Part shown: in pieces, positions 49,842-64,000 of the stretch
Position numbering within the stretch: the stretch's first letter is position 1
Layout: every line of letters starts with the position of its first letter
From: Diprion similis
Lineage: Eukaryota > Arthropoda > Insecta > Hymenoptera > Diprionidae
NCBI RefSeq assembly: GCF_021155765.1
Contig: NC_060110.1
Location: forward strand, 7,191,501 to 7,255,500
Direction of reading: 5' to 3'
Length of the DNA: 64,000 nt
Made by a program: the position numbers and the translations under genes
Notes under the pieces: generated by a model
Told to the model about the DNA's origin: nothing
What the model saw: the letters and a program-made list of their open reading frames with translations, nothing else
The model's database searches: none

Positions 49842-52800
49842 ATGGAAAACGACCAGTCCGCTGAACTTGGAGTCACGATGCCAGACAGAAGTGCAGAAGC
49901 CGCGCCTCTTACGACCGGTAAGTCATCATCGAGATACGAGAAGCGTTAATATTATACATTTAGAAGATGTTATTCACCCACTCGGCGACGCGGAGCCGTG
50001 ACGATTGCAAGAAAAAATGAAGAAAAAATAAAGTCTACAACATTTAGACAACACTTCTTATCTTATTGACAAAATAATTTGAGAAGTTGAAAAACCGGAG
50101 AATGTAAGAGAAGAAAAAAGGGGGCAGTGAGAGATGTTTTTAATAAATGTGCAAACTTACGCACGGCTGTTCCGTCGACAATAAATATACATTCCAACGT
50201 GTGTGCGAATGTAGTTTACATGTAAGCACAGCTGCACATTTTCCACGAGCCCATATTTCGTTCTTCGTCGATTTCGTGAAGCTATACGTAGCGTGCATAA
50301 TACTGTCTACTGTGTCAGATGAGGAATTATATATGTCATGTATGGTATATTGCACCGGTTGATTCAATGAGTGTGTTGAAAAATTCGACTTGTGCTTGAA
50401 GCATTCAAGGTTTACGGGATGGGCAGAAGATTAGTTTACCTACATTTAGTATTTCGACGAGTTTGGATTACGACGTTTTAATTCAGGCGATTTTTATACA
50501 ATTCCCGTTATCTTATCGATGGCGTCATAGACGAGCACGGACTTCGATCATTATAGACGTAATGCGTCGATTGTCGATTATATTTTGTGTTGGTACAAGA
50601 GTTTCGTTATTCCTGATTAAGGGTATCGGAGGAACTTCGAAATTGGCACTCTGCAAGCAGTCACCGATATTTGGTGAGAATTTTGCTGTATTAAACGTAT
50701 AAATCGAAACAAGCAATTTCGAGAGAGGATTTGAAATTGGAAGCAAAATCGATTGATTGAATAAATTTCATTTCATAGTGTAAGAACGCATTTAAAATAA
50801 CATACTCAAGTAAAGTAAGTTCAGTTGTTTACGACTTAAAAAATATCACGATATTGCGCAAGTTTTTTCAACGTATAAACAAAATGACCTAATAGTTGGT
50901 TGAAATTGGACGAACGGCACGTTCTTGGTATTCGAGAATATCGCAAGATAATATAATTGCCCCACTTTACAGTCAATGAACGACCTTTTTTAATTGAATA
51001 CCGTAGATAAAACTTTTGTTTCCACAAAGGGGAAAGTTATCGGTGTTGTTTGGAGTGGATTCAACTTGCTTGACTTCAATCGCAGCTTTCGAACTTTCTT
51101 GATAAATTTTCATTGATTGAAGAAACTGCGTAACGCGATCAGCGCGTACGAAAGTATAGGAAAAAGAAATTGCTCGTGTTGCGAGATGTTCATAATTGTT
51201 CTATCAAATTCGATCATCCATATTCACTAGTTTCTTCTCGAATATCGTACCTAATACACTCTCATTGCAATCAGAATATCATGAAATGCAATTCCTTGGA
51301 GTTGATTGTGAGATAAACTCATGCAAAGTACATTGAAAAAACCTAGATTTCCCTGAAGTTTTTCCCAGTTTTAGTAAGTTACCAAAACCTAAATCGTTCA
51401 GCTCACTAACTCTATATTCGGTTAAAATTCAATTCAAATTGAGAAAAAATATAACATAAAAAAAAAGTCAGTTTGAGCCAATTTGTTTTCTCAATAAAAA
51501 AAAAAAAATAAACTTATTACCTCAAAAAATCATTTCTAATTCCCATCATAGAAAAGTAACATTTCCAGTTTTTTCCGTGACCAAATTAAAAATCTCCTGA
51601 CAATTCCACGTTTCGCAAGACCCCTTTTGAATCCTCTGAGATATTTCCAGGTGTGTAACCACCCTGAAAAATTAGCGATCGTGAAATGGCAAGTTCCGAA
51701 CGGAGATGTAAACGAGGAAATTATTTTGTTGTACGACATGCATGGGTGAGTTGGCCCCTGGTCAATCCTAGGCTACATGTCAAGGTCCTGGTACAATTTT
51801 GGGCCTCTCATACGCCATTGTAATACGACGCCCGCTATATTTTTGCCATTCAATTCAACCTTGGTTCGTTCTTCTTCTTTAAAACTACGCGTGCACAAAA
51901 CTGACAATAAGCCTGACACTATACTCAATGTAAACCATACGCTCCTCTTGCTACTTGTTTTTGGCTGATCAGCTACGCCTTAGGCAGTAGCTACTACTTG
52001 TTAGCTAGATTTCAACCGAGATATACATATAATACCGAATCAAACAGCAACTGTTTACCACGGAATGGTATGCACGACAAAGAATATGAATGAGTAAAAA
52101 TTAATTGAAGAGGCAAAAACTCAGGCGAAAAAGAAGAAGAATAGGAAGGATTGATTGGTTCGCTTGGCGTCGATCGGACGTAAAATATTCGTGCGTGAAT
52201 AATCTTACAATCTGAATTTTGATCGCGGTTATATTCTGCGATGACCCTGGTGGATTCAGTCCCACCGTGTTACAGACTGTTTTTCAGTGGATCCTAAAGT
52301 CATTGATATTAAAGTGATATTCACCAAAATTTCACTCAATTCTTCGTTGTAGTTGTGACATTTTTCTACTGCGGTTTTATCAAAATTACACTCGTAAAAT
52401 CCATATCACCAAAATATCACTAATAAGTTGTTGTTTTTTTTTTTTTTTTTTTTTTTTGTTTTTAATAAAATATTTCCACATCATTTAATTTCAGTGGATT
52501 TCAAGAGTGATTTCGGTTATAAATATGAATTTAGAATTTGGTGTAATTTCAGTGGAGCTAGAAATCTTCTCGATTTTAGTGTTATTTTAGTGGTGGGATT
52601 GAAAATTTTTATTTTACTGATTTTTTTGTGGGACTTTGGTATGCGCTTGGTCGAGTCATAGTGAAAATACCGTGTAAAAAATTTCGAATGAGTGATTTAG
52701 CTGATATTTAAAGAGAATTGTTATATTACACGCGCTAATTTTTCAGGCTCTTTGTATGGACGGTTTCAAAATGGTGTTAATTCGAACTTTTTAGAACTAT

Positions 52801-53454
52801 ACATACATATTACTAGGTAATTTAAAGTAGTGGGCATCTGAATGTTTGCAAGTGCAACAGCAAGTTTCGTTTTTGGTTTCACGCGATTCTCTATCTTACA
52901 ATTAGTAAAGTAAAGTGTAATCGACGAATCGCACAGAAGAAAATTCCTATACACATACAATCGTCACTGAAATTAAAGTTTCTCCTTCCTTCTCCAGAAC
53001 GGCGTTATGGATTTTCTCGGATAGGCTGCGCAGCTGCATTTGTACTGATAATTCTTGCCGTCGGGACAGGAGTGGCTCTTGTTATCGGCGTTAGAGATGC
53101 TGGAATAATGCTGGCGATTTTATTGCCAATTCTGGTGCTATCTGCAGGATTAGCCAATGTGTTCCTATGGTGGCAGCACAAGAAAGCCGTTCGACGTCGA
53201 GAACTGGCGGCAAACGAGTGGGTGTCAACACCGCAAGCAGTGCAGCAGGTTCGATTATAGATTCTGTTCAGTATAACTACACTGGCATTTTCGCACACGC
53301 GAATTAAATCGTTCGAATTGTTCGACAGGTACAAGCATCAGCACCGTCCGAGACTCCAAGGAGCAGCGGTTCCTGGTTCGGTAGGATTTCTCTGAGAGCT
53401 TCGTCGCATTCAACTCCGCCTCCTGGATATCAAACCGTGGTGTCAGGGACTTGA
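49842..53454 (+). CDS. Small two-span membrane protein with PPPGY tail, unnamed
   Basis: Family not recognised. Three exons, 49842-49917, 52998-53248 and 53329-53454, give 150 residues. The first intron is 3080 nt with a GTAAGT donor; the second is 80 nt with a weak GTTCGA donor. N-terminal 35 residues are polar. Spans are predicted at about 36-57 and 61-83, separated only by a short VRDAG turn, so both ends should face the cytosol. A basic QHKKAVRRR follows span 2. The tail is Ser/Pro-rich and ends STPPPGYQTVVSGT, with a PPxY motif 8 residues from the end. If the last intron is not removed, translation stops after VQQVRL and the PPxY motif is lost. The layout recalls the neighbouring PPSY protein, but I see no clear sequence homology. 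Confidence 0.75.
52434..52457. repeat. T24 homopolymer in intron 1
   Basis: Twenty-four T in a row. Copies of GTGGATT and CACCAAAAT-type words around it (52240-52580) suggest a decayed foldback. Confidence 0.9.
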
Positions 53455-56400
53455 TGGACGAATGTACTAATATTATACAGAATAACGTTATTTATTTGAT
53501 AAGTAAACAATAACGTTTTGCTTGTCAACACTACGTCAGGTACGTTTTTGTATTTTCTCGAGGTCTGGACGATCGCTTGGCGGTGTCGTTTTATATTTTT
53601 CCTGAGACTTCGGAATGGAAGTGTTTCGTACGTGGGATTGATTTGAGCTACATTTTTGTTTTCAAAAATGCTCAGCGAAGTATTAATGGATTCATGAGGC
53701 GTAGCAATAAAAATATCATTAAGCGGGAAACAAAATATATCTTTGTATGACACTTCGTCATTGTACCATAAAAGTCATACCTACTTCTAGAATCTAAAAA
53801 GTCATGTTTGAATTTCCACCGGCTCATCCCCCAGATCAGTTCCGAATAATTCAAAAATAATTCTCTAATTTTTTCAGATTTTTATCTCAACTTTAACTCG
53901 TGATGGATTTCCCCATTTAGCCTTTTCAGGAACCCACTAAATTCGAAGGATTTCGATAAAATTTGGTACAGGGGAGTTTCTTGGATCGCAGATTACGAAT
54001 TCGATCTCAAAATTTCAAATTTCAAAAAGTTATTCGATTTCAGTAAAATTCGGTGCTTGAAGGTTTTTGAGGTCACTGATTACGAATTTGAACTTGAAAT
54101 GACAAAATTCTTAATGGTGGATCCAACATAGCGACATCAGGGTCAGCGACCCAAGAAACCCCCCTATACAAAACTTTATTTAATATGCTCCTGAAGGGGT
54201 TAACTGGGGAAATCTACCCTTTTACGGGCACACGGGGTAGAGTCAAGATAAAATTCTGAAAATATGAGGGAATTATTTTTGACTTATTTGGAGCGAATTT
54301 GGGGGGTGAGCCGATCGAATTTCAAAAATACCCTTTTCAAGGGCCACCATGATAGAGATGTATAGTGATAATCAAACCTGCCAAAACTTGACTTTACATG
54401 CGAAACATTTTCATTCTATCTGTGTAAATAGCTCGAGAGGAGTGGAATTCGACATGCTTAAGAGAATGCAAAAACGTACCTAATTGTAAGACGCAGACGA
54501 ATCGTAGTTACATATTTTTTTAAATTATTTTACGCTTGCGTGATAAATTAAGGTACAAGATAAATATACTTATATTTTCCTGAATAAGCTACATGTAAGT
54601 GCAGTATTGTATCATTGTTCAATGTTAATCAGTGCTTTATGAAATATATGTAATCAATCTGTAACTCTTAAATGTATGTAATGATCAATGTTCCTGGAAT
54701 TCAAATACACCTGCACTGAGGGTCGAAACTTAAACGATAAGTTGGGAGCCAAAAAAACATTATGTAGTATGATATTCTGAAATACATCGAATTTCATGGA
54801 AATTGATTTTCACGTTACAAGTTTTCATCTTCATTTGGGGGGAAGTGTTACAACATTTACGGTTCGTAAGTGAAAAATAAAAATTGAACCCTGGTCCAAC
54901 TAGCGCAGTTATGCAATAGATTGAGAAAAAGGAAGCGTTTCGTAATGCAAGACATTTGAAGTAAAAAAAATACTACATACATGTCTATTCGTAATTCCCG
55001 CGTCAATTAGCAAGTGGCGCCTCACTTCAGGCAAACTAATAAACACAGTATCCTAAAGGTGAATTTCCACGAGCGCAAAAGTCGCTCATGGAAATGGGTA
55101 ACAACTCAACTGGTTGGTTCAGTGGTCCTCAATTATACTTTTATTCAATAAATTCAAAAATTTAGAATTGTTAATTCCAAGTGTAAAAGAATGAATACAA
55201 TAAAAAAGTGAGAAAATAATCTCATTCAAACTCATTGTTGTAGAATTGTAATAAATGTAAATCAGACATTACCAAAAGCTTTCCGGTAATAACTTTTTGC
55301 AAGCTCAGTAAGAAGCGTTTAGGAAGCTCCCTGCAGTTTCCCACTGTAGAGCCTATGTCGCGAATTGCGAACTTCCTTGGAGCTCCCCGGAAGCTAAGAA
55401 TTTGAATGTGATCTTGGGAAATAAGATTTTGTTTTCGCATAGGTACTATTTTCAGACAATATTTTAGAAACAGACGCAGAAATTTGTAATTTTTAGAAAT
55501 CTTCCATTGAATCAAACAACTTTCAATTACAGGGAAAAAAAATTACCAAAATTTTCGCCTGAGTAATTGAGGGAAACAAATTTTTGTCGTCGGCAATCTG
55601 ATTCTAAAATTTTCATTCCGTAGAATAATAAACCTGAAAAACCTACTTATAGGTTACACTACACTAGGAAAATGAAAGACATCGGCGACTAACTTGGCGA
55701 GGATCGCGTGGGGTCAAACTTGTTTACAATCATTGAGACTACCTCTATCCTTTCCGGCAACAAAAAACCGATTCCAATCTACCGATTTTCTGCCATTGGA
55801 TCACGCTCATCATAATCACCGCAGAATTGGTGGATTCCGCGATTGAGAAAGCTACATCAATACGAAATTGTAAAACGTACCTTTGAACGTACCAAAGAGG
55901 CGTCACGGATGAGGTTATGTTTTCACGAAAAACCGAAAATTATACAAGTTTTTGTACATTTACCGATGAGATGAAACTTCTTACCTTTTGAGGATATTCA
56001 GCTAAAGTTTGGTTGTCAGGACACTTTCAATCACTTTTATCTCACGATTATGAACACACTTTGGCAAATAACTGTCGTGCTTGAAACTTGCTCGATATAA
56101 CAATTATAACATTTTTTCTACGACCCTTTTAAAAGCTCGTGATTTCATGCATTTAGAGCGGGCGGGAAGTAGCACGTTTCAGACTAATTCGCAGCAACGG
56201 GCAATCAGACCGCTGTCCGGAGCGATTACAGCGCCTCTTAGCGTTACAAGTACGTAGTATCAGTTGGTGACATGTCGGTAAGACAGTCTGCGACTTGGCA
56301 AATTTGAACACCGCCAGAGAGTAGAGACGTTAACAACAATAAAACATGAGAACTCTGGGAGCCTCGTCTGTCTAAGAATGCATTGAAAAGAATTAACTGT

Positions 56401-58332
56401 TGATATCTTCTATATTTGACACGCCGCAATATTTTCACTATGGACTATGTGCTAATAATCGTATGCGAAGGTATCTTAATTATAAGCACGAGTGCACAAG
56501 TCTGGAATAATGAGAATAAATTAAGTTATTTTCTTACCTAGAAAAACTACGACCGTTTTATATGATATCCTTCTCGCTTCTTCATTTCCTGTATTTTGTC
56601 ACATTTCCGATAAACGATCCTAAACTTTTCAACTCTTAGGATACACACGTAAACTGAGAACCACTGACTCACACACACTGAAATAGAGTTTAACACGTAG
56701 CCCTGACGCGCGGCATTTTACTGTTGCGTCGGTACCACTAATTTCTATACTAACTGGGTAGCTTATGACGAACTCGGCCTGTGCAGATTAGGAGCGACAT
56801 CAGCGCCGCAGAATAACCTACCTGGAACTAAAATTATCACATGACTACACGTGAGAAACTCCAACACTAAAAGACAAGGACAGAGCGTGTTTGGTTAGTT
56901 CCAAGTAGTTTGTATTGCGGCGCTGAAGTCGCTTCTAATTGGCACAAGCTGCTCTGGTTGGCAATATACGGTTAAACAAACACGTTTATAATACACAGAA
57001 TATGTTGTAATATTTTTTATGCCCTCCACCCTCCAGTTGATATTGAAAACTAATATATAAGCTAGAAGCCATCACGTCTTGGTTTCATGATCGCTACGTT
57101 TAGTGAACCTTATTTTGGACTGTTTGGAAATTTGACCGCGGCGCACCCCAAATTGGTTCGAAATGCATAAGTAGAAATCTCCTCGAAGCACAGCTATCTT
57201 AGCTCTATCTTAATCCCAAGCCCTCTCGCAAAGTCTGTGAAATTTCCCATTTGAAATATCAACATTTTTACTCGACTTTGAGTACATACATCACGTATTT
57301 AATTGTGGGATTAGCTATTTGCAAAAAATCCAAAGTATAAGAAATCAATCTGCATTTGTGCTACTATTCGCTAAAAATATTAGCATGTGCAATAGAGAAT
57401 TTTATGTCAATTGTCCACAAGTATCAAACTCACATGAAAGTCGATTTCAGCCGACATAAAATTTTGTATAGGAGATACTAATATTTTCATTGAACAATAG
57501 ACACGAAAACTGATTTCTTACAGTAACAGATTTTTTTGCCAACAATTGGTCCTGTGACGAAATGTATATTGAAACTGTTGTTAAATCGTGTCTATTTTAA
57601 ATGGCAAACTTCACAGCCCTTGTGCAATGTTCCAGGATTGAGGTAGAGATCTATGCTTTAAAGGAGATTTTTATTTCTTTACTTGTAATTAATCTGGAGG
57701 GCGGTTAAGTCAAAATTCTAAAAAGTTCAACGTAAAAATCACCCTAATGCACATATAATAATGTCATTTAAAACGTAGTACAAACTATTGCAACTTGTAA
57801 CGAACTTGCAATTTCAAAAGAGTAGGTATAGTGCAATACCAGCTTTCGTTTTACAGGAATCCAATAGGATGAGAATGACAGAATATATTAATAGTACCTA
57901 TCTAGTGCAAATTCTTCGAAAAAACACAAAGTTGTAACTATGCTCGATTATAAAATAAAAATAATAAAGAATTTATATCCTCATCACAAATTCACTATAT
58001 TACGTAGAATAATTCATGCGTTACCGATACTTATAATTTCTTTGTTCTCCTCTTGAGTATCGTTGGCGTGTATATATATACATATAATTAAATTTCTTTG
58101 TTCAAAAGAAAATCTAACATGTCACGAGGGCTGCGATGTTCGAGATATTGTTCAAAAATCGAGTACGTCTCGAGCATCTCGAGTCGACCATCGTCGCCAA
58201 TGCAGTGTCAAGGGTGTCAAGCTATCACCGTATATAGGTATATACCTATGTATACATTAGTGTGAGCAGTTCACGGAGAGAGATCGTCTGTATGACAGCG
58301 GGAACGTTGGAATTCGGACCAGTATATCCAAG
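53455..58332. other. Spacer between the PPGY gene and Rpn10
   Basis: No conserved coding sequence. At 53940-54130 there are two diverged tandem copies of a roughly 80-base unit with GATTACGAATTYGA. A foldback is at 56781. The last 150 bases should hold the Rpn10 promoter; no TATA box is clear. Confidence 0.5.
56781..56945. repeat. Foldback element 5
   Basis: Arms 56781-56831 and 56895-56945 are inverted copies sharing ATTAGGAGCGAC/GTCGCTTCTAAT, TCAGCGCCGCA and GGAACTAA. The loop is about 63 bases. Confidence 0.75.
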
Positions 58333-60925
<2,593 letters not shown>

Positions 60926-60943
60926 GGGATACTGCTTAGATGA

Positions 60944-60949
60944 AATAAA
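60944..60949 (+). terminator. Poly(A) signal of Rpn10
   Basis: AATAAA begins 19 bases after the stop codon. Confidence 0.7.
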
Positions 60950-63795
60950 TATAATAATATTTACCTAACTACTATAATGAACAGTTCATTTAAGATTATT
61001 TGATACTCGTTAAGCCACTCTGTAATGGTTTATTGTGGAAGCTTCGATATGATAATGAAATACACATCATCGATTTTGTGGAAATAACATTATCACCTTT
61101 TCGTTATTTTTTCGAATTGCTGGTAAATAAAATAAAAATTTAAGTAAACTAAACAATCATGATTATAACAGTAATGATAACAACAGTACCAGTCTTGAGT
61201 GAAATTTAACTTCATGCTTAGTTGTTTGATTTGAAAAATTGGGCATAAACAATGGGATTCATATAAATTGATCTAAATAGTACTTGATTTCACTAAACAA
61301 GTTCATAAATGTATATTCATATTTTGCACGTAGCCAATCACCAATTATAGGTCAACTAAATTTTAGACAAATATACGGAGTAAATTTAAGCGTAGTAAAA
61401 TTTCTAAGTCGTTTCGTTTTATTTGTATTCTTACGACCATAATCTTCGTAATTGAAAACTGCAATATTTGGTAAAGACCAAGTGAACTGTTGGTTTCAAG
61501 CACAATGGTACCTATTTTAAAAATTTGAATATCATTATTCTAGGTAATTAATTATATAATTATTGTTTTCGTTAAATCAATAGAAGTTTCATAGGAAAAT
61601 ATCGCCCCATCAAGGCTTTCACGGCTAAGGTAGGCATACGAGGGAAAAGTGAATCAAAGATCATTACATGTATTCTCGTTCAATAATGACCACAGTTCTG
61701 AAATAAAGCTATTCCCTTGAAGTTTATAAATTGAAAGTTTCTAGTAATATAGACGTAATACAATTTTACTTGCCGGGGCATCCTTAATGTAAATGAGATT
61801 TATCTTAAGGCACAGCTCTAAATCGATGGTGATTTAGGTAAGTGTATAAAAGTCTAAATGATTTATTGAAAAATTGCATATATGAATATATATTTTTGAC
61901 GAGACATTAAATTTCTTTCTTTCTTCTTTGTTATAGTAGGTATATGTATCTAAAGTTATTATGCACATAAGTCTCGTTCGCACGATATCTTAGGTTTACG
62001 GCTTAAACAAGTTTAAAAAATACTTTGACGCATATTATAACGTATACACAGATTATCGTCTAAAAATTGCGTGAATGAAGGAACTCGGTGACTCTTGAAT
62101 TCAGTTACATATAGTCGCATTTATCAGCTTACTTGCAACTAAATGCCTATAAATATCCACTTTCCGATGTCCATGTTGCAGGTATGTAGCACATATGTAT
62201 ATTATTTAAAAACTCGTGAGGGACAATTAAACAATCCTGCTTCAATTCCTCGGCAATCTCCGGGATTCGACGGTACACGGCCATTCAAGACGCATTGTTC
62301 GTCTCATCAGTCTGAAAACAAAAGTATTCGTTACGCATTAAAAGGCTTTGTTCCTGCATGATTCAGGGTAGCAATTCGTTTTAAGAGCGTAGCGTACTTG
62401 CAGTGGTTCACGCGATGCAAGTTTTCTCCATCATTTACAGAGATATTGAATTTGTATTAAAAGCATTTTGAAGGCGAAGGAGCAATCTGTGTCGTGTATT
62501 TTCCCGAATTTTAAAATTCTTTTTCAGAGTCGTAAAAAACGACACTGAAATTGAGCAAAGTTCCCGTCGTAATAAAACGAGGAAGAATTTTTTTTTCAAA
62601 ATTCTACGAAATACACGACACAGATCCATCCTTTACCTTTAATTCAGGACTAAGATCAATGAAATCGAACTCAAGAGTTGCGAGAAAACTTGCACGAGCT
62701 GAAACACGAAACAGCGAATTTTCGCCGCGAAAAGCGATCGCTTGCAGCGCCATCTTTGGCTCAGGCCGCCTGTCGTACGAACTAACGGCCGCAGGCAGCG
62801 TGAAGTCAGCATCAAACACGTCTCGAACCGTAATTTAAACCGCGAGCAGTGAGCGTTATTCAGTGTGTCTTCGCGAATAAATATTAGTAAAGTATCTGAA
62901 ATTCTGTGATAAGTGTTTGTAAGTCATTCACTGTGACTAAGATAAGGAAAGTGTTACGGAAAAGTGAGAAAAAGGGCCAGGGTTGGAGAAATTTGGCGGC
63001 TTATCAGCGAGAGAGGTTGAGGTAAATAGAATGGCATGAAGTTTGTTTACACAGACTTGATTGTTTTCATATTCAGACCGACTAGCTAACATGCACATGT
63101 TATTAATTCAGAACACCCTATTTTCCTAACAATCTCTTCGAATTGTTATTTACCGTCCGTTTTTCAATGTTTATTTTGTTAACCTTTTCTCCCGAAAATC
63201 ATTTTCCATCTTTCGTCCACTCGCAATTACAAACTTATTGATGACTTTTACCGTACACTGATCTACCTAACTGACTGTTTGAGGGTTATATTTGGCATCT
63301 ACCTGCCAAGGTCAATGCACAATACACTATTGAACTGAAATTTGTTAATTGGAAAAAAAAAAAAATTTAATGAGCTAGCACTGTCCTTTTCGAACAGGTG
63401 TGTTACTCTTTTATTCTCCAATAGCAATATATTTTCGCCTAAAATATCGTAAATTTGACTCGCTAGTAGCGGATGGAAAAAGATTAATTTTTCTTACATA
63501 CACTACAATTCCGTGAAAAAATGAAAGATTTTCTACTGAAAAATATTACTATCATATGCCCTGCGATTACCCAATAAATAGGTTTTCCGAAGCTAAAATA
63601 ACGAATCAAAATTCTACGACAAATTCCATTCTAAAACTACGATCGTGTCGGAAAATCATCGGAATTTTTTCCAGCAAAAAATCTCTCATTAAAAAAAAAA
63701 ACAAACTTTCAAGTCTTTTGCCCCTCCTCCCCCCTTTCGATACTAAAAAACACTGCGTCCAGAGATTACTTTCTATCAACAGCTGGACAAACTAC
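60950..63795. other. Spacer right of Rpn10
   Basis: AT-rich to about 62.6 kb without a recognised gene. A CpG-rich block at 62690-62830 is followed by an initiator-like TTCAGT near 62851. A possible donor, GTTGAG|GTAAAT, is near 63020, which looks like a promoter and non-coding first exon of a plus-strand gene leaving the window (confidence about 0.3). Confidence 0.4.
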
Positions 63796-64000
63796 CTGAG
63801 AGTCGTGCAGGGTACTGAGGTGGTTGCCCGGTGACGTTGTTGGTATTGTTAATATTGTTGCGATTGTTTTGGCTCTCAGTCTGCCCGTTTCCTAGGGAAA
63901 CATTCTGGTCCCCGTTGTTGATCCTCCTGCTCCTGCCGAAGGTCGAGTTGATGATGGACGCCAAATACTGGGTTCGCGTCTGGGCCACACTGCCCGTGTT
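63796..64000 (-). CDS. Partial exon of an Asn-rich protein with PPQY motif, unnamed
   Basis: Open from the right edge in the frame ...NTGSVAQTRTQYLASIINST to a CAG|GTAGTT donor at 63796/63795; without splicing it stops at 63776. Seen in order: a Gln/Thr segment, FGRSRRINNG, a run rich in Asn (NNRNNINNTNN), then GQPPQYPARLSGSL with a PPxY motif. The upstream part is outside the window. Composition is unlike random translation and suggests a cytosolic, disordered tail. I do not recognise the protein. The donor is moderate, so the 3' boundary is uncertain. Confidence 0.5.

Overview
The window is nuclear DNA of an animal with spliced genes. Gene content, short GT-AG introns, AT-rich and CpG-rich blocks and insect-like protein sequences point to an insect, most likely Hymenoptera of sawfly type. 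The order and family are an inference, not something the sequence proves. I recognise seven conserved genes, two genes for small two-membrane-span proteins I cannot name, and one partial exon at the right edge.

Layout. Bases 1-1742 hold the 3' part of alpha-glucosidase I (MOGS, +). Arp1, the dynactin actin-related protein, lies at 3034-6234 (+, 7 exons, 376 aa). RpL26 is at 8196-10170 (-, 3 exons, 148 aa); each of its two introns carries a related box C/D-snoRNA-like sequence. Short/branched-chain acyl-CoA dehydrogenase (ACADSB) is at 12349-17056 (+, 9 exons, 414 aa). It converges on FMC1 (17238-17546, -), which follows SRRD (17839-18764, -) so closely, with an intron between the SRRD stop and the FMC1 start, that a two-cistron mRNA is likely.

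From 18.9 to 44.3 kb I find no convincing conserved coding gene. The stretch holds a 2.3-kb unit with inverted-repeat ends and a THAP-zinc-finger first exon (18992-21265), several foldback or MITE-like elements, simple repeats and two CpG-rich blocks (about 35.1 and 43.0 kb) that could be promoters. Two small membrane-protein genes follow (44381-46140 and 49842-53454, both +); each has two predicted spans and a PPxY motif in the C-terminal tail. Rpn10/PSMD4, the proteasome ubiquitin receptor, is at 58333-60925 (+, 6 exons, 375 aa). A partial Asn-rich exon with a third PPxY motif runs off the right edge on the minus strand.

The conserved genes are housekeeping and unrelated in pathway: ER glycan trimming, dynein transport, ribosome, branched-chain amino-acid catabolism, ATP synthase assembly and the proteasome. 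The points most worth checking are the paired intronic snoRNA candidates in RpL26, the SRRD-FMC1 dicistron with a mini-ORF whose TGA overlaps the FMC1 ATG, the THAP element, and the consecutive PPxY membrane-protein genes. All exon joins were placed by hand from splice sites and reading frame; none is backed by RNA data here.
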